Source: Ralstonia sp. 25mfcol4.1 (lineage in GTDB: Bacteria; Pseudomonadota; Gammaproteobacteria; Burkholderiales; Burkholderiaceae). Taken from it: DNA of 64,000 bases. This document shows positions 1-8,984 of this stretch, piece by piece. Made by a program: the position numbers and the translations under genes. The stretch covers positions 186,001 to 250,000 of the forward strand of contig NZ_FNJO01000008.1 in assembly GCF_900104095.1 (NCBI RefSeq). Direction: 5' to 3'. The notes below the pieces were generated by a model that was not told the DNA's origin, searched no databases, and worked only from the letters and a program-made list of their open reading frames with translations. The first letter of the stretch is position 1; each line of letters starts with the position of its first letter.

Positions 1-1409
1 AGCAGACCGTCGTAGATACGGCCTTCGTCGCCCTCGGCACACGACACCGTCACCAGCGTCCCATCCTTCAGCACGTCGGTGGCATCGCCGCAACCAACCA
101 CGGCCGGCACACCCAGTTCACGCGCGATGATCGCGGCGTGGCAGGTACGGCCGCCACGGTTCGTGACGATGGCCGCGGCACGCTTCATCACCGGCTCCCA
201 GTTCGGGTCGGTCATGTCGGCCACCAGCACGTCGCCAGGCTGCACACGTTCCATCTCGGACGGATCGTTGATCACGCGGACCGGACCCGTGCCGATCTTC
301 TGGCCGATTGCACGGCCGCTGGTCAGCACCGCAGACGTGCCCTTCAGCTTGAACCGCTGTTCGGCCTTGCCAGCCGACTGGCTCTTCACGGTCTCCGGAC
401 GCGCCTGGAGGATATAGATCTTGCCGTCCTTGCCGTCCTTGCCCCATTCGATGTCCATCGGGCGGCCATAATGCTTCTCGATGATCATCGCGTAGCGGGC
501 CAGCTCGTTCACATCGTCATCGCTGATCGAATAACGGTTACGCAGCTCTGGCGGCACGTCCACGGTCTTCACGCGGCCGGCTTCGCCCGGCTTCGTGAAT
601 TCCATCTTGATCAGCTTCGAGCCGATCGAACGGCGGATGATGGGGTACTTGCCAGCCTGCAGCGTCGGCTTGAAGACGTAGAACTCGTCCGGGTTCACGG
701 CGCCCTGCACCACCGTTTCGCCCAGGCCGTAGCTCGACGTGATAAACACCACGTCCGGGAAGCCCGACTCGGTATCGATCGTGAACATCACGCCCGAAGC
801 AGCCAGGTCCGAACGAACCATGCGCTGGACGCCGGCCGACAAGGCCACCACGTCGTGGGCAAAGCCCTTGTGCACGCGGTAGGAAATGGCGCGGTCGTTG
901 TACAGCGACGCGAACACGTGCTTGATCTTGTCGAGCACGTCGTCGATGCCGCTGACGTTGAGGTACGACTCCTGCTGGCCTGCGAACGAAGCGTCGGGCA
1001 GGTCTTCGGCGGTGGCCGACGAGCGCACGGCAAACGATGCCTCGGCGCCTTCGCGCGCCGACACGCGTGCATAGTGCTCGCGGATCTCCGCCTCGAGACG
1101 CGGCTGGAACGGCGCCGAGGCCACCCAGTTGCGGATCTCGGCACCGGCTTCGGCCAGAGCCTTCACGTCGTCGACGTCAAGCGTCTTCAGGCGTTCCGAA
1201 ATGCGGGCCGTCAGGTTGTTGTGTTCGAGGAAGTCGCGGAATGCCAGCGCGGTGGTGGCAAAACCGCCGGGAACGCGCACACCGGCACCGGCCAGTTGCG
1301 AGATCATCTCGCCCAGCGACGAATTCTTGCCGCCGACGGTCTCCACGTCCTGCATGCGCAGTTCTTCGAACGGCAGCACGTAGGCGCCGTTATCTACCTG
1401 GTTGGTCAT
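1..1409 (-). CDS. ppsA: Phosphoenolpyruvate synthase, 3' end outside window
   Basis: PEP synthase converts pyruvate, ATP and water to PEP, AMP and phosphate in the cytoplasm and is the entry to gluconeogenesis from C3 acids. The visible 469 residues hold the N-terminal ATP-grasp nucleotide-binding domain and the start of the phosphohistidine swivel domain, with the signature [10 protein letters not shown]; its catalytic histidine is residue 424 (codon at 138-140), close to H421 of the E. coli enzyme. Family members are about 790 residues, so roughly 320 C-terminal residues (the PEP/pyruvate barrel) lie left of the window. The start ATG at 1409 gives the usual N-terminus [11 protein letters not shown]. 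The gene is divergent from ppsR, which encodes its regulatory kinase/phosphorylase. Confidence 0.97.
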   Translation of the reverse strand, partial: MTNQVDNGAYVLPFEELRMQDVETVGGKNSSLGEMISQLAGAGVRVPGGFATTALAFRDFLEHNNLTARISERLKTLDVDDVKALAEAGAEIRNWVASAPFQPRLEAEIREHYARVSAREGAEASFAVRSSATAEDLPDASFAGQQESYLNVSGIDDVLDKIKHVFASLYNDRAISYRVHKGFAHDVVALSAGVQRMVRSDLAASGVMFTIDTESGFPDVVFITSSYGLGETVVQGAVNPDEFYVFKPTLQAGKYPIIRRSIGSKLIKMEFTKPGEAGRVKTVDVPPELRNRYSISDDDVNELARYAMIIEKHYGRPMDIEWGKDGKDGKIYILQARPETVKSQSAGKAEQRFKLKGTSAVLTSGRAIGQKIGTGPVRVINDPSEMERVQPGDVLVADMTDPNWEPVMKRAAAIVTNRGGRTCHAAIIARELGVPAVVGCGDATDVLKDGTLVTVSCAEGDEGRIYDGL

Positions 1410-1478
1410 AAAAGCCTCAAAACAAAGTAAGAAATCTTTTGCACCGACCGGTATGTTGTTGGAGTTCTGGCCCCGGCG

Positions 1479-1602
1479 GATCGCTTGGCTGAGCAATTCC
1501 GTGTGACATCGGACGCTTCCGATGTTGCAATGCACATTGTCGACAATCCAGCCCCAAATCGTTGCCTGGCCGGGATTGGCGGAATTGCTTAGCCAAAAGA
1601 TC
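1479..1602. repeat. Long inverted repeat with nested dyads between ppsA and ppsR
   Basis: Two 23-bp arms, 1479-1501 and 1580-1602, are inverted copies of each other with 20 of 23 bases identical; the shared core is TTGGCT-N-AGCAATTCCG. Between them lie a perfect 8-bp stem with a 4-base loop (1506-1525, ACATCGGA/TCCGATGT) and a perfect 12-bp palindrome (1536-1547, ATTGTCGACAAT) whose axis is within 1 bp of the axis of the outer repeat. The right arm covers the -35 region of a possible ppsR promoter. The most economical reading is a pair of oppositely oriented binding sites for one regulator that serves both divergent genes. No specific regulator can be named from the sequence. Confidence 0.7.
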
Positions 1603-1613
1603 GCCGCTATTCT
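1585..1613 (+). promoter_or_regulatory. Possible ppsR promoter
   Basis: TTGCTT at 1585-1590 and TATTCT at 1608-1613 are separated by 17 bases and lie 55 bases upstream of the preferred ppsR ATG. The -35 element is inside the right arm of the inverted repeat, so a protein bound there would affect this promoter. The hexamers match the sigma-70 consensus only moderately. Confidence 0.4.
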
Positions 1614-1667
1614 ACCGTGCCGCACCGCACTTTCGCTCAGCGGCTGTTCCAAAATAATTGTCCAGAC

Positions 1668-2600
1668 ATGTCCTTGCCCGAAGCGCCTGACGCGTCGCAA
1701 CCTGCGCCAGCCCTGACTTCCCAGCCTTCTTCTTCCGCGCCCGGCGCCCAGCCTGCGGCTGCGACGGAACCTGTGGATCGCCCTGCCGTGCGTACGGTTT
1801 TCATTGTGTCGGATGGCACAGGCATCACCGCCGAGACGTTCAGCCACTCGATTCTGGCCCAGTTCGAGATGCGCTTCCGCAAGGTGCGCATGCCGTTCGT
1901 GGACACGCCCGAGAAGGCGCATGTGGCCGTCAGCAAGATCAATGAGGCGTTCTATAACGAGGGCGTCCCGCCCATCGTCTTCACCACGCTGGTCAACGCC
2001 GAGTCGAACAAGGCGATGCGCCGCGCCAAGGGCATGATCCTGGACATGTTCCAGACGTTCATCGAACCGCTCGAAAAAGAACTGGGACTGAAGTCCACGC
2101 ATGCGATCGGCCGGTTTCACCAGAACGCCGATACCGAGGCGTACAAGAACCGGATCGAGGCCATCAACTTCTCGCTGGCACATGATGACGGTCAGTCACA
2201 CAAAAACCTCGAGGACGCCGATGTGATCCTCGTTGGCGTGTCGCGCAGCGGCAAGACGCCAACCAGTCTGTATCTGGCCATGCAGTACGGCCTCAAGGCG
2301 GCGAACTATCCGCTGATCCCCGACGATTTCGAGCGTGGACGTCTGCCTTCGGCGCTCTACGCATTCAAGTCCAAGATCTTCGGGCTGTCGATCGACCCTC
2401 AGCGCCTGACCGAGATCCGCAACGAGCGCCGGCCCGGCAGCAAGTACGCGGCGGTGGAGAACTGTCGCTACGAGGTTAACGAGGCCGAGGCGATGATGCG
2501 CCGCGAAGGGATCAAGTGGCTGTCGTCGACCCACAAGTCGATCGAGGAAATCGCGACGACGATCCTGCAGGAAATCAAGGTCGATCGCGATAACTATTGA
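1668..2600 (+). CDS. ppsR: PEP synthase regulatory protein (kinase/pyrophosphorylase, DUF299)
   Basis: PpsR is a bifunctional enzyme that inactivates PEP synthase by ADP-dependent threonine phosphorylation and reactivates it by phosphate-dependent dephosphorylation. The conserved domain begins at [15 protein letters not shown]. The nucleotide-binding loop [11 protein letters not shown] is at about residues 190-200 and is diagnostic of the family. The protein has a proline/serine/alanine-rich N-terminal extension of about 40 residues that looks unstructured. I chose the ATG at 1668; a GTG at 1617 is also in frame but sits close to the possible -10 element. Neither start has a good Shine-Dalgarno site, so the true start may be further downstream. 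A weak CGATT/AATCG hairpin follows the stop codon. Confidence 0.95.
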   Translation: MSLPEAPDASQPAPALTSQPSSSAPGAQPAAATEPVDRPAVRTVFIVSDGTGITAETFSHSILAQFEMRFRKVRMPFVDTPEKAHVAVSKINEAFYNEGVPPIVFTTLVNAESNKAMRRAKGMILDMFQTFIEPLEKELGLKSTHAIGRFHQNADTEAYKNRIEAINFSLAHDDGQSHKNLEDADVILVGVSRSGKTPTSLYLAMQYGLKAANYPLIPDDFERGRLPSALYAFKSKIFGLSIDPQRLTEIRNERRPGSKYAAVENCRYEVNEAEAMMRREGIKWLSSTHKSIEEIATTILQEIKVDRDNY

Positions 2601-2686
2601 AGCGCGCGATTTTTGAGAATCGTCTTCTTGTCGGGTGATGGCTGGAGGTGAAAGATGACGTCATCGAACGTTTTCTTTCATGAACC

Positions 2687-3274
2687 ATGTCCATCACCAT
2701 GTCAGCTGATCAGCTTTCCAGCCTCCCCGACGGGGCCGATCCCGCCCGCGCGCGCCAGCAACGCTGCCCGCCGCGCCACGATTGGCGCATGGGCGCCACC
2801 ATCTTCACTGCAGTCTTCGTCGCCCTCGGAGGCATCTTCGCCATCCTCGAGTATTCCGGGCGCCAATCCGACAAGACCACTGAGAACATCTATTACCGCT
2901 TCGATTTGGTGGATGAGCGGCTCGGCGTGATGGACCGCCAGTTCCAGGCGACAGACAAGCGATTCGATGGCATCGACCGCCGGATCGACAGGGTTGAAGT
3001 GAAGGTTGACGAGGGCTTCGCCAAGGTCGACCAGCGGCTGGAAAAAATGGACGAACGCTTCGACAAGATGGACGAACGCTTCAACAACCTCGAAGTTGGG
3101 CTCGACAGGAAGTTCGACCAGATCAACAGGAAGTTCGACCACATCGATCGCAAGTTCGACCAGATCGACGGGAAGATTGGTCAGATCGCGGACGTCCTGC
3201 ACCTCCTGATCGAACAGAAGGAAACTTCAGGAGCCTCCGCATCCCGCCAGGAACTGGGCAACGGGCCTCGGTGA
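2687..3274 (+). CDS. Membrane-anchored heptad-repeat coiled-coil protein, function unknown
   Basis: This is a 195-residue protein of unknown function. A hydrophobic segment around residues 36-55 (GATIFTAVFVALGGIFAILE) should span the inner membrane. From about residue 68 to 175 nearly every seventh position repeats a pattern like F-D-x-I/M-D-x-R/K, about 14 heptads in all, predicting one long charged coiled coil. The C-terminus is short and polar. A single TM plus a long coil suggests a scaffold or spacer, but no catalytic motif is visible. The start is uncertain: 2687, 2702 and 2789 are all in frame, whereas the only strong Shine-Dalgarno site (GGAGGTGAAAG at about 2645) leads to an ATG at 2655 in another frame. 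Confidence 0.6.
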   Translation: MSITMSADQLSSLPDGADPARARQQRCPPRHDWRMGATIFTAVFVALGGIFAILEYSGRQSDKTTENIYYRFDLVDERLGVMDRQFQATDKRFDGIDRRIDRVEVKVDEGFAKVDQRLEKMDERFDKMDERFNNLEVGLDRKFDQINRKFDHIDRKFDQIDGKIGQIADVLHLLIEQKETSGASASRQELGNGPR

Positions 3275-3284
3275 CGGCGCCCGC

Positions 3285-4067
3285 TCACCAGGCCCGCCGC
3301 TGGCGAACCGCTTCAAACAGGCAGATGGCAGTAGCTGCGGCAACGTTCAGCGATTCCAGGCCACCGGGTTGCGGAATGCCGACCTTGCGCGATACGCGGG
3401 CCATCCACTCCTCGCTCACGCCCGCGCCCTCGTTGCCGACGACCCAACCCACTGGCTGACGCAGGTCGGTATCGAACACGGTGGCGTCGGCATGTGAGGA
3501 CGTCGCAAGCAGCGGCACGGCCAGCCGGGACGCGAGCATGTCGAGCGTGCAATGCTCAACGATATTGAGATGAAAATTCGCGCCCATACCGGCACGCAAC
3601 GTCTTGACCGACCAGGCGAATGCACAGCCGGTGGTCAGGAAAGCGTGAGGAATACCCGCAGCCGCGGCACTGCGCAGAATCGAGCCGACGTTGCCTGCAT
3701 CCTGGACGCCATCAAGGATGATGCAGTCTGTCGCAATCTGCGCTGGCAGATGACCCGCCGGCGTTTCGATCACGAACAGCAGGTCGATGCCATTCGCCAC
3801 ATTGCTGATCTGGCTGAACAGTGCGTCGGCCAGCACGACGACGCGCTCTGGCTCGACCTGATCGAGCAGCGGCCGCACTTCGGCATGGTCAATATGACGT
3901 TCACCTACGACGCAGGAGACCGGCTGACCCAGTGCGGCAACGTAGGCGTGCGCCAGATGCACCCCGTCCAGCACCGATTGCCCGGCCTTGCGACGTTGGT
4001 GGGTAGACCCGATCAGGGCCTTCAGGTGCTTGAACAGCGCGTTATCGCGCGAAGTGACGTGCTTCAA
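3285..4067 (-). CDS. TrmH/SpoU-family RNA 2'-O-methyltransferase
   Basis: This 260-residue SPOUT methyltransferase would transfer a methyl group from SAM to a ribose 2'-OH in rRNA or tRNA. All three SpoU motifs are present: ILDGVQDAGNVGSILRS at 118-133, VVGNEGAGVS at 209-218 and IPQPGGLESLNVAAA at 231-245, forming the knotted SAM site. An N-terminal substrate-binding subdomain precedes them. The start is a TTG giving MKHVTSRDNALFKHL, the usual family N-terminus; there is no ATG nearby. It follows rnhB by 11 bases and is the last gene of the superoperon, ending convergently with the coiled-coil gene. The RNA target cannot be assigned from sequence. Confidence 0.9.
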   Translation of the reverse strand: MKHVTSRDNALFKHLKALIGSTHQRRKAGQSVLDGVHLAHAYVAALGQPVSCVVGERHIDHAEVRPLLDQVEPERVVVLADALFSQISNVANGIDLLFVIETPAGHLPAQIATDCIILDGVQDAGNVGSILRSAAAAGIPHAFLTTGCAFAWSVKTLRAGMGANFHLNIVEHCTLDMLASRLAVPLLATSSHADATVFDTDLRQPVGWVVGNEGAGVSEEWMARVSRKVGIPQPGGLESLNVAAATAICLFEAVRQRRAW

Positions 4068-4078
4068 GGGGTGTTGTC

Positions 4079-4759
4079 TTAGAAAGGCGGCGCTTCCTGG
4101 GCCTGGCTCGTAGCGTTGACGCGTTCCAGCGCCAGGCGGACCGGCGCGAACGACCGCCGATGATGCGGTGTGGGACCATGCCGATCCAGCGCAGCAAAGT
4201 GTTGAGGCGTCGGATAGCCAAAATGCGAGTCGAAGCCGTAATCGGGATACTGCACGTGCAATTCCCGGAGGTTGCGGTCACGCGCCACCTTTGCCAGGAT
4301 CGACGCAGCCGAAATGGCACGCACCTTGGCGTCGCCCTTGACAATCGCTTCGACGGGAAAAGCCACCTGCGGGCAACGATTGCCGTCCACCTGGACCAGA
4401 TCGGGAATCACGCCATTGGCGGCAAGCCCTTGAACGGCGCGCTGCATGGCCAGCATCGAGGCATGGAGGATATTGATCGAATCGATTTCCTCGACCGTTG
4501 CAAAGGCGATGTGCCAGCCCAACGCCCGCTCGCAAATCCTGTCGAACAAGACCTCTCGCTTCTCCGCAGTCAGGATCTTCGAATCGGCGAGCCCGCGGAT
4601 CTGGCGGTCCGGGTTCAGCACGACCGCCGCCGCATACACCGGGCCTGCCAGCGGGCCACGGCCTGCTTCGTCCACGCCACAAAGACGCTGGACCACGGCG
4701 ACCGTCTGCGTCAGCTCGAGCCCCATCTGACCGACATTGACGGCCTTGACGCGCGGCAT
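4079..4759 (-). CDS. rnhB: Ribonuclease HII
   Basis: RNase HII cleaves the RNA strand of RNA-DNA hybrids and starts ribonucleotide excision repair. The acidic catalytic motif [14 protein letters not shown] puts D30 and E31 in place; further acidic residues lie in VQVDGNR and in the [11 protein letters not shown] helix, matching the family's DEDD set. The product is 226 residues, typical length. The ATG at 4759 overlaps the TGA stop of lpxB, so the two are translationally coupled; a GTG one codon upstream is an alternative. The lpxB-rnhB order is a standard proteobacterial arrangement. Confidence 0.96.
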   Translation of the reverse strand: MPRVKAVNVGQMGLELTQTVAVVQRLCGVDEAGRGPLAGPVYAAAVVLNPDRQIRGLADSKILTAEKREVLFDRICERALGWHIAFATVEEIDSINILHASMLAMQRAVQGLAANGVIPDLVQVDGNRCPQVAFPVEAIVKGDAKVRAISAASILAKVARDRNLRELHVQYPDYGFDSHFGYPTPQHFAALDRHGPTPHHRRSFAPVRLALERVNATSQAQEAPPF

Positions 4760-5967
4760 CACACAGCTCCCCGACTGTGGAGCAGATCTGCCACGACACC
4801 GGCCGCAAGCCTTGCCGTATCGCGCTTCAGCGTTTCATGCATGGTCGTGAAATGTTCGCGCAGGAATGCAATATTGCCTTCGTCATTGAGCTGCAGCAGC
4901 GTTTCGCGCGCCAGGGCCTCCGGCGTGGCGTCGTCCTGCAACAGCTCAGGCACTACGAAGCGCCCCGACAGAATATTAGGCAGTCCAACGTACGGCAGAT
5001 ACCCCTGCCGTTTCATGATTTGCGCGGTCAGCCAGGGCACCTTGTACGAGATCACCATCGGCTTTTTGTACAGCGCAGCCTCCAGCGTGGCGGTGCCGCT
5101 TGCCAGCAGGATCACATCGGCCGACTCCATTGCCAAATGTGACTGACCATCGACAATCGTCAGGTCGATCTCGGGATGCTGCGCGTGCAAGCCTTCCACA
5201 ATTGGATGCAGCGCCGGCGACGCGGCGGGCAACACGAAGGCCAGATTCGCGTCCATGCGGTGCATCCGCGCCATGGCCTCGAAGAAAGTGGCACCGAGGT
5301 TGCGTACTTCGGATTGCCGGCTCCCCGGCAGCACCGCCACGATGCGCTTGTTTTCCGGGAGGCCCAGCTTGGCACGGGCGCCAGCCACATCGGGAACCAT
5401 CGGAATCACATCGGCAAGGGGATGGCCGACGTATGTCGCCGGGATACCTGCCTTGGCGTAGATCTCGGGCTCGAACGGAAACAGACAGAGGATATGGTCT
5501 ACCGCACGCGCGATGGTACGAATGCGACCACCCCGCCAGGCCCAGATCGACGGACTGACAAAATGAACGACGGGTATGCCGGCGCGCCGGAGCGGAACCT
5601 CGAGCCCGAAGTTGAAATCCGGAGCATCGACACCAATAAAGCACAGTGGTGGTTGCGCCAGCAGCTGGTCGCGAATAGCCCGCCGCGTGGCCAGAATCTC
5701 GCGAAGCGACCCCAGAACTTCGACATAGCCGTTGACGGAAAGCGTTTCCATCGGCCAATGCGAGACGAAGCCCTGCGCCATCATGCGGCGGCCACCGATC
5801 CCGGCATAGTCAACCGACTCGCCCAGCCGTGCGTGCAATCCTTCCAGCAACAGCGAAGCCAGCAGATCGCCGGATGCCTCGCCAGCGACCATGGCAATCG
5901 TGCCACGCTTGTTTACATGAGCTTCCGCGTCAGCGGGAAGCACGGCCTGCATGGCTGCCTCGACCAT
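4759..5967 (-). CDS. lpxB: Lipid-A-disaccharide synthase
   Basis: LpxB is a GT-B fold glycosyltransferase (family GT19) that joins UDP-diacylglucosamine and lipid X to form the beta-1,6 lipid A disaccharide on the cytoplasmic face of the inner membrane. Family motifs are clear: [15 protein letters not shown] near the N-terminus, [11 protein letters not shown] in the middle and LPGSRQSEV at the start of the C-terminal UDP-binding half, followed by [11 protein letters not shown]. At 402 residues it is slightly longer than E. coli LpxB owing to about 20 extra N-terminal residues; an internal start at the sixth codon is possible. It lies 13 bases downstream of lpxA. Confidence 0.97.
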   Translation of the reverse strand: MVEAAMQAVLPADAEAHVNKRGTIAMVAGEASGDLLASLLLEGLHARLGESVDYAGIGGRRMMAQGFVSHWPMETLSVNGYVEVLGSLREILATRRAIRDQLLAQPPLCFIGVDAPDFNFGLEVPLRRAGIPVVHFVSPSIWAWRGGRIRTIARAVDHILCLFPFEPEIYAKAGIPATYVGHPLADVIPMVPDVAGARAKLGLPENKRIVAVLPGSRQSEVRNLGATFFEAMARMHRMDANLAFVLPAASPALHPIVEGLHAQHPEIDLTIVDGQSHLAMESADVILLASGTATLEAALYKKPMVISYKVPWLTAQIMKRQGYLPYVGLPNILSGRFVVPELLQDDATPEALARETLLQLNDEGNIAFLREHFTTMHETLKRDTARLAAGVVADLLHSRGAV

Positions 5968-5980
5968 GTCCGGCTGACGT

Positions 5981-6784
5981 CTAGCGCACGATGCCGCGCT
6001 GGGTCGCGGCGAGGAACTCGACGAAGGCCTTTAGCGGCGCTGCCGTCGTGGCATCCGACTGGCCCAGCATGGCCGAAATCTCGTTGCGGGCGTCGTCGAA
6101 GCTGAGGTCCGACTTGTACAGCAGCTTGTAAGCCTGACGCAGCGCCGCGATCTGCGCCGCGTCGAAGCCGCGACGACGCAGACCCTCGACGTTGATACCA
6201 TGCGGCGTCGCCTTGTTGCCGCTTTTGTCGCTCGCGGCAATTACGAACGGCGGCACGTCCTGAACCAGCGCCGAAGCACCGCCCAGCATGGCATGCGCGC
6301 CAATACGCACGTACTGATGCACGCCGCTCATGCCGCCCAGAATCGCCCAGTCGCCCACTTCCACGTGGCCGGCAATCTGCGCATTGCTGGAGAACACCGT
6401 GTGGTTACCCACGCTGCAGTCGTGCGCGATATGCACGTACGCCATGATCCAGTTATCGCTGCCGATGCAGGTCAGGCCGCGATCCTGCACGGTGCCCGTG
6501 TGGATCGTGGTGAATTCGCGAATCGTGTTGCGATCGCCAATCTCGAGCCGGGTGGGCTCGTTGGCATACTTCATGTCCTGCGGCACTCCGCCCACCGAGG
6601 CATAAGGCCCGATGCGGTTCCCCTCGCCGATCGTGGTATGTCCCTCGACCGTGGTATGCGAGCCGATCCGCGTGCCGCTGCCAATCCGCACATTCGGACC
6701 GACGATCGAGAACGGGCCGACTTCCACATCGGCAGCGAGTTCAGCCTTCGGGTCGACCAGTGCGGTGGGATGGATTTGCGTCAT
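5981..6784 (-). CDS. lpxA: Acyl-ACP--UDP-N-acetylglucosamine O-acyltransferase
   Basis: LpxA catalyses the first step of lipid A synthesis, moving a 3-hydroxyacyl chain from ACP to the 3-OH of UDP-GlcNAc. The N-terminal two thirds are hexapeptide repeats (for example VEVGPF, VRIGSG, TTIGEG) that form a left-handed beta-helix. The motif HIAHD carries H121, equivalent to the general base H125 of E. coli. The C-terminal region is helical, as in the family. Its length of 267 residues is normal. It lies 43 bases after fabZ, the enzyme that competes for the same hydroxyacyl-ACP pool, which fits shared expression. Confidence 0.97.
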   Translation of the reverse strand: MTQIHPTALVDPKAELAADVEVGPFSIVGPNVRIGSGTRIGSHTTVEGHTTIGEGNRIGPYASVGGVPQDMKYANEPTRLEIGDRNTIREFTTIHTGTVQDRGLTCIGSDNWIMAYVHIAHDCSVGNHTVFSSNAQIAGHVEVGDWAILGGMSGVHQYVRIGAHAMLGGASALVQDVPPFVIAASDKSGNKATPHGINVEGLRRRGFDAAQIAALRQAYKLLYKSDLSFDDARNEISAMLGQSDATTAAPLKAFVEFLAATQRGIVR

Positions 6785-6827
6785 ACGTACTGTCCTGTGC
6801 TGTCAGTTCTGCTCGGTAACGGGAAGA

Positions 6828-7280
6828 TCAGGCCTCGGCCTGCTTGACCGTGCACATCAGCTCGGCTTCGCAGGCAACCTCGCCATCCACGGTGGCGCTG
6901 GCCTTGAACTTCCAGATGCCGCGAATGTAGCGTTCCACGGTCACGTTCAGGTGCAACTGGTCGCCGGGATACACCACGCGCTTGAAGCGGGCGCCATCGA
7001 TGCCGACAAAGTAGTACAGCGCGCCTTCCTTGCGCTCCATGTCGGCGCCAAAGGTCAGCAGGCCGGCCGATTGCGCCAGCGCCTCCAGAATCATGACACC
7101 CGGCATCACGGGTTGTTCCGGAAAGTGGCCCATGAAGTACGGCTCGTTGATCGTCACGTTCTTCAGGGTCTTGATCCGCTTCTGCGGTTCAAACTCGAGC
7201 ACGCGGTCGACCAGCAGGATCGGATACCGATGCGGCAGCAGCTTCAGGATCTTGCGGATGTCGATATCGGAGGCTGTCAT
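6828..7280 (-). CDS. fabZ: 3-hydroxyacyl-ACP dehydratase FabZ
   Basis: FabZ dehydrates 3-hydroxyacyl-ACP to trans-2-enoyl-ACP in type II fatty acid synthesis. The 150-residue hot-dog protein has the N-terminal [13 protein letters not shown] motif and the catalytic pair H52 (in [11 protein letters not shown]) and E66 (in MILEALAQ). Its ATG overlaps the lpxD stop codon by four bases (ATGA), so translation is coupled to lpxD. Confidence 0.97.
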   Translation of the reverse strand: MTASDIDIRKILKLLPHRYPILLVDRVLEFEPQKRIKTLKNVTINEPYFMGHFPEQPVMPGVMILEALAQSAGLLTFGADMERKEGALYYFVGIDGARFKRVVYPGDQLHLNVTVERYIRGIWKFKASATVDGEVACEAELMCTVKQAEA

Positions 7281-8383
7281 GATGATTTCTCTTCGTCTTG
7301 TTTGCTATTAACCCCGGCGGACGTGCCGCGCAGCCGGCGCTCCAGTTGCACCACACGTTCGCGCAGCTTCGACAGGCCGCGCACGATGGCCGCGTTGCGT
7401 TCCCACTCGCCATGCGATGTGAACGGGAACACGCTGGTGAAATGCCCACCGGGTTTTGTAATCGATTTGGTAATCGAGGTGCCGCCGGACACTGTGGTCC
7501 GGTCGGCGATATTCAAATGGCCGGAAAAATTGGCCGCACCGCCAATCACGCAGAACCTGCCGATCTTCGTACTGCCCGAAACCGCGGCCGTGCCGGCGAT
7601 CACGGTATGCGCGCCCACATGGACGTTATGGGCGATCTGCACCTGGTTGTCGATCTTGCAGCCGTCCTCGATGACGGTATCGGCCATCGCACCGCGGTCC
7701 ACGCAGGTATTGGCGCCAATCTCCACATCGTTGCCCAGCACCGCCCGCCCCACCTGGGGAATCTTGACGTACTCGACCCCGCCCGGCCCGATATCGGGTG
7801 CAAAGCCAAATCCATCGGCACCGATCACGGCGCCGCTGTGCAGGATGTTGCGCGCGCCCACCACGCAACGATGATAGACAGAAACATTGGCGTAGATGAG
7901 CGTATCTTCGCCGATCTGCGCGCCTGCGCCGATAAAGGCATTTGCCAGGACGCGGACCCGCTCACCCAGCCGCGCTCCGGCCTCGATCACCACGTTCGGA
8001 CCGATAAAGCACGACGCCGGCACGACCGCGTCGGGCGCTACCGTCGCGCGCGGGTCGATGCCGATACGCGGATCGGCATTGGCGACGCGATCGAAACGCT
8101 GGGCCACCCGCGCAAAGCAGACGTACGGATTGCGTGCCACCAACCAGTTGCGGCCGTCCGCCTGTCCATCCGCGCGAATGCGCTCCAGATCTGCCGGCGA
8201 CACGATCACGGCACCGGCCTTCGAAGCCAGCGCCTGCGCCAGGTAGAGAGGATTGGAGAGAAACGACAGATCGCCGGGGCCGGCCTGGTCAAGCGGCGCC
8301 AGACCGCCAACGGCCAGGTCGGGATCACCCACAACCTGCGCGCCGTTCTCGGTGGCGAGCTGACCCAGTGTGGGTGTCTGCAT
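7277..8383 (-). CDS. lpxD: UDP-3-O-(3-hydroxyacyl)glucosamine N-acyltransferase
   Basis: LpxD adds the second, amide-linked hydroxyacyl chain in lipid A synthesis. An N-terminal uridine-binding domain (to about residue 100) is followed by a long hexapeptide-repeat beta-helix ([29 protein letters not shown] and others) with the catalytic histidine region QIAHNVHVG. The C-terminal helix ends in a basic stretch. I chose the ATG at 8383 because AAGGAAG lies 8 bases upstream; a start nine codons further up lacks a ribosome site. The length is 368 residues. The gene follows skp and overlaps fabZ by four bases. Confidence 0.97.
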   Translation of the reverse strand: MQTPTLGQLATENGAQVVGDPDLAVGGLAPLDQAGPGDLSFLSNPLYLAQALASKAGAVIVSPADLERIRADGQADGRNWLVARNPYVCFARVAQRFDRVANADPRIGIDPRATVAPDAVVPASCFIGPNVVIEAGARLGERVRVLANAFIGAGAQIGEDTLIYANVSVYHRCVVGARNILHSGAVIGADGFGFAPDIGPGGVEYVKIPQVGRAVLGNDVEIGANTCVDRGAMADTVIEDGCKIDNQVQIAHNVHVGAHTVIAGTAAVSGSTKIGRFCVIGGAANFSGHLNIADRTTVSGGTSITKSITKPGGHFTSVFPFTSHGEWERNAAIVRGLSKLRERVVQLERRLRGTSAGVNSKQDEEKSS

Positions 8384-8433
8384 GGCGGTACTTCCTTGAA
8401 AAAATCGCAAAGCGGGGCGCGAGCGCCCGCCGC

Positions 8434-8964
8434 TTACTTGCCGGAGCTGGCGTTCAGCGCCTTCATCACGTCGTCCGTGATGTCGATGCGCGGATTGACG
8501 TAGACCGCTTCCTGCACGATCAGGTCGTACTTGCGCTGCTCGGCCAGCTGACGGATCACGCGGTTGGCGCGCTCCAGCACCTGGGCCAGTTCTTCGTTAC
8601 GACGCTGGTTCAGGTCTTCGCGGAATTCGCGCTGCTTGCGCTGGAATTCACGATCGAGGTCGGCCACTTCGCGCTGACGGCGCTGGCGGTCGGCGTCGGC
8701 CAGCACGGCGGTGTCCTTGTCGAGCTTGTCAGCCATGGCCTTGATCTTCTGGGCCATGTCCTGCAGTTCGCGGTCGCGCTTGGAGAATTCCTGTTCGAGC
8801 TTGACCTGCGCGGCCTTGGCCGGCTGCGAGTCGCGCAGGATACGCTCCGAGTTCACCGCGGCAATGCGCGCCTCCTGAGCCATCGCCGGGGCCGCCGCGC
8901 AAAGGGCCGCAGCGGCCAGCGCGGCCGCGCTCAGGGATTTGATCAGTGGAGTGTGGAGTTTCAT
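8434..8964 (-). CDS. skp: Periplasmic chaperone Skp/OmpH
   Basis: Skp is a trimeric periplasmic holdase that carries unfolded outer-membrane proteins to the BAM complex. Residues 1-28 form a signal peptide with a likely cut after APAMA. Residues from about 55 to 130 are a highly charged helical region rich in K, E, Q and R (for example DREFQRKQREFREDLNQRR), forming the chaperone tentacles, and the ends make up the trimer body. The length is 176 residues. The start ATG at 8964 is the only one leading directly into the signal peptide. It lies 20 bases after bamA, its functional partner. Confidence 0.95.
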   Translation of the reverse strand: MKLHTPLIKSLSAAALAAAALCAAAPAMAQEARIAAVNSERILRDSQPAKAAQVKLEQEFSKRDRELQDMAQKIKAMADKLDKDTAVLADADRQRRQREVADLDREFQRKQREFREDLNQRRNEELAQVLERANRVIRQLAEQRKYDLIVQEAVYVNPRIDITDDVMKALNASSGK

Positions 8965-8984
8965 CAAACAAATCCTTTTGGGGA

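Noticed and set aside
138..1430. 430-residue plus-strand open frame opposite ppsA
   Set aside because: Antisense shadow; the minus strand encodes PEP synthase with its active-site motif.
1479..1602. Insertion-sequence remnant explaining the inverted repeat
   Set aside because: Only 78 bp lie between the arms, there are no target-site duplications that I can see, and further symmetric elements sit on the same axis, which favours a regulatory site; a tiny MITE cannot be fully excluded.
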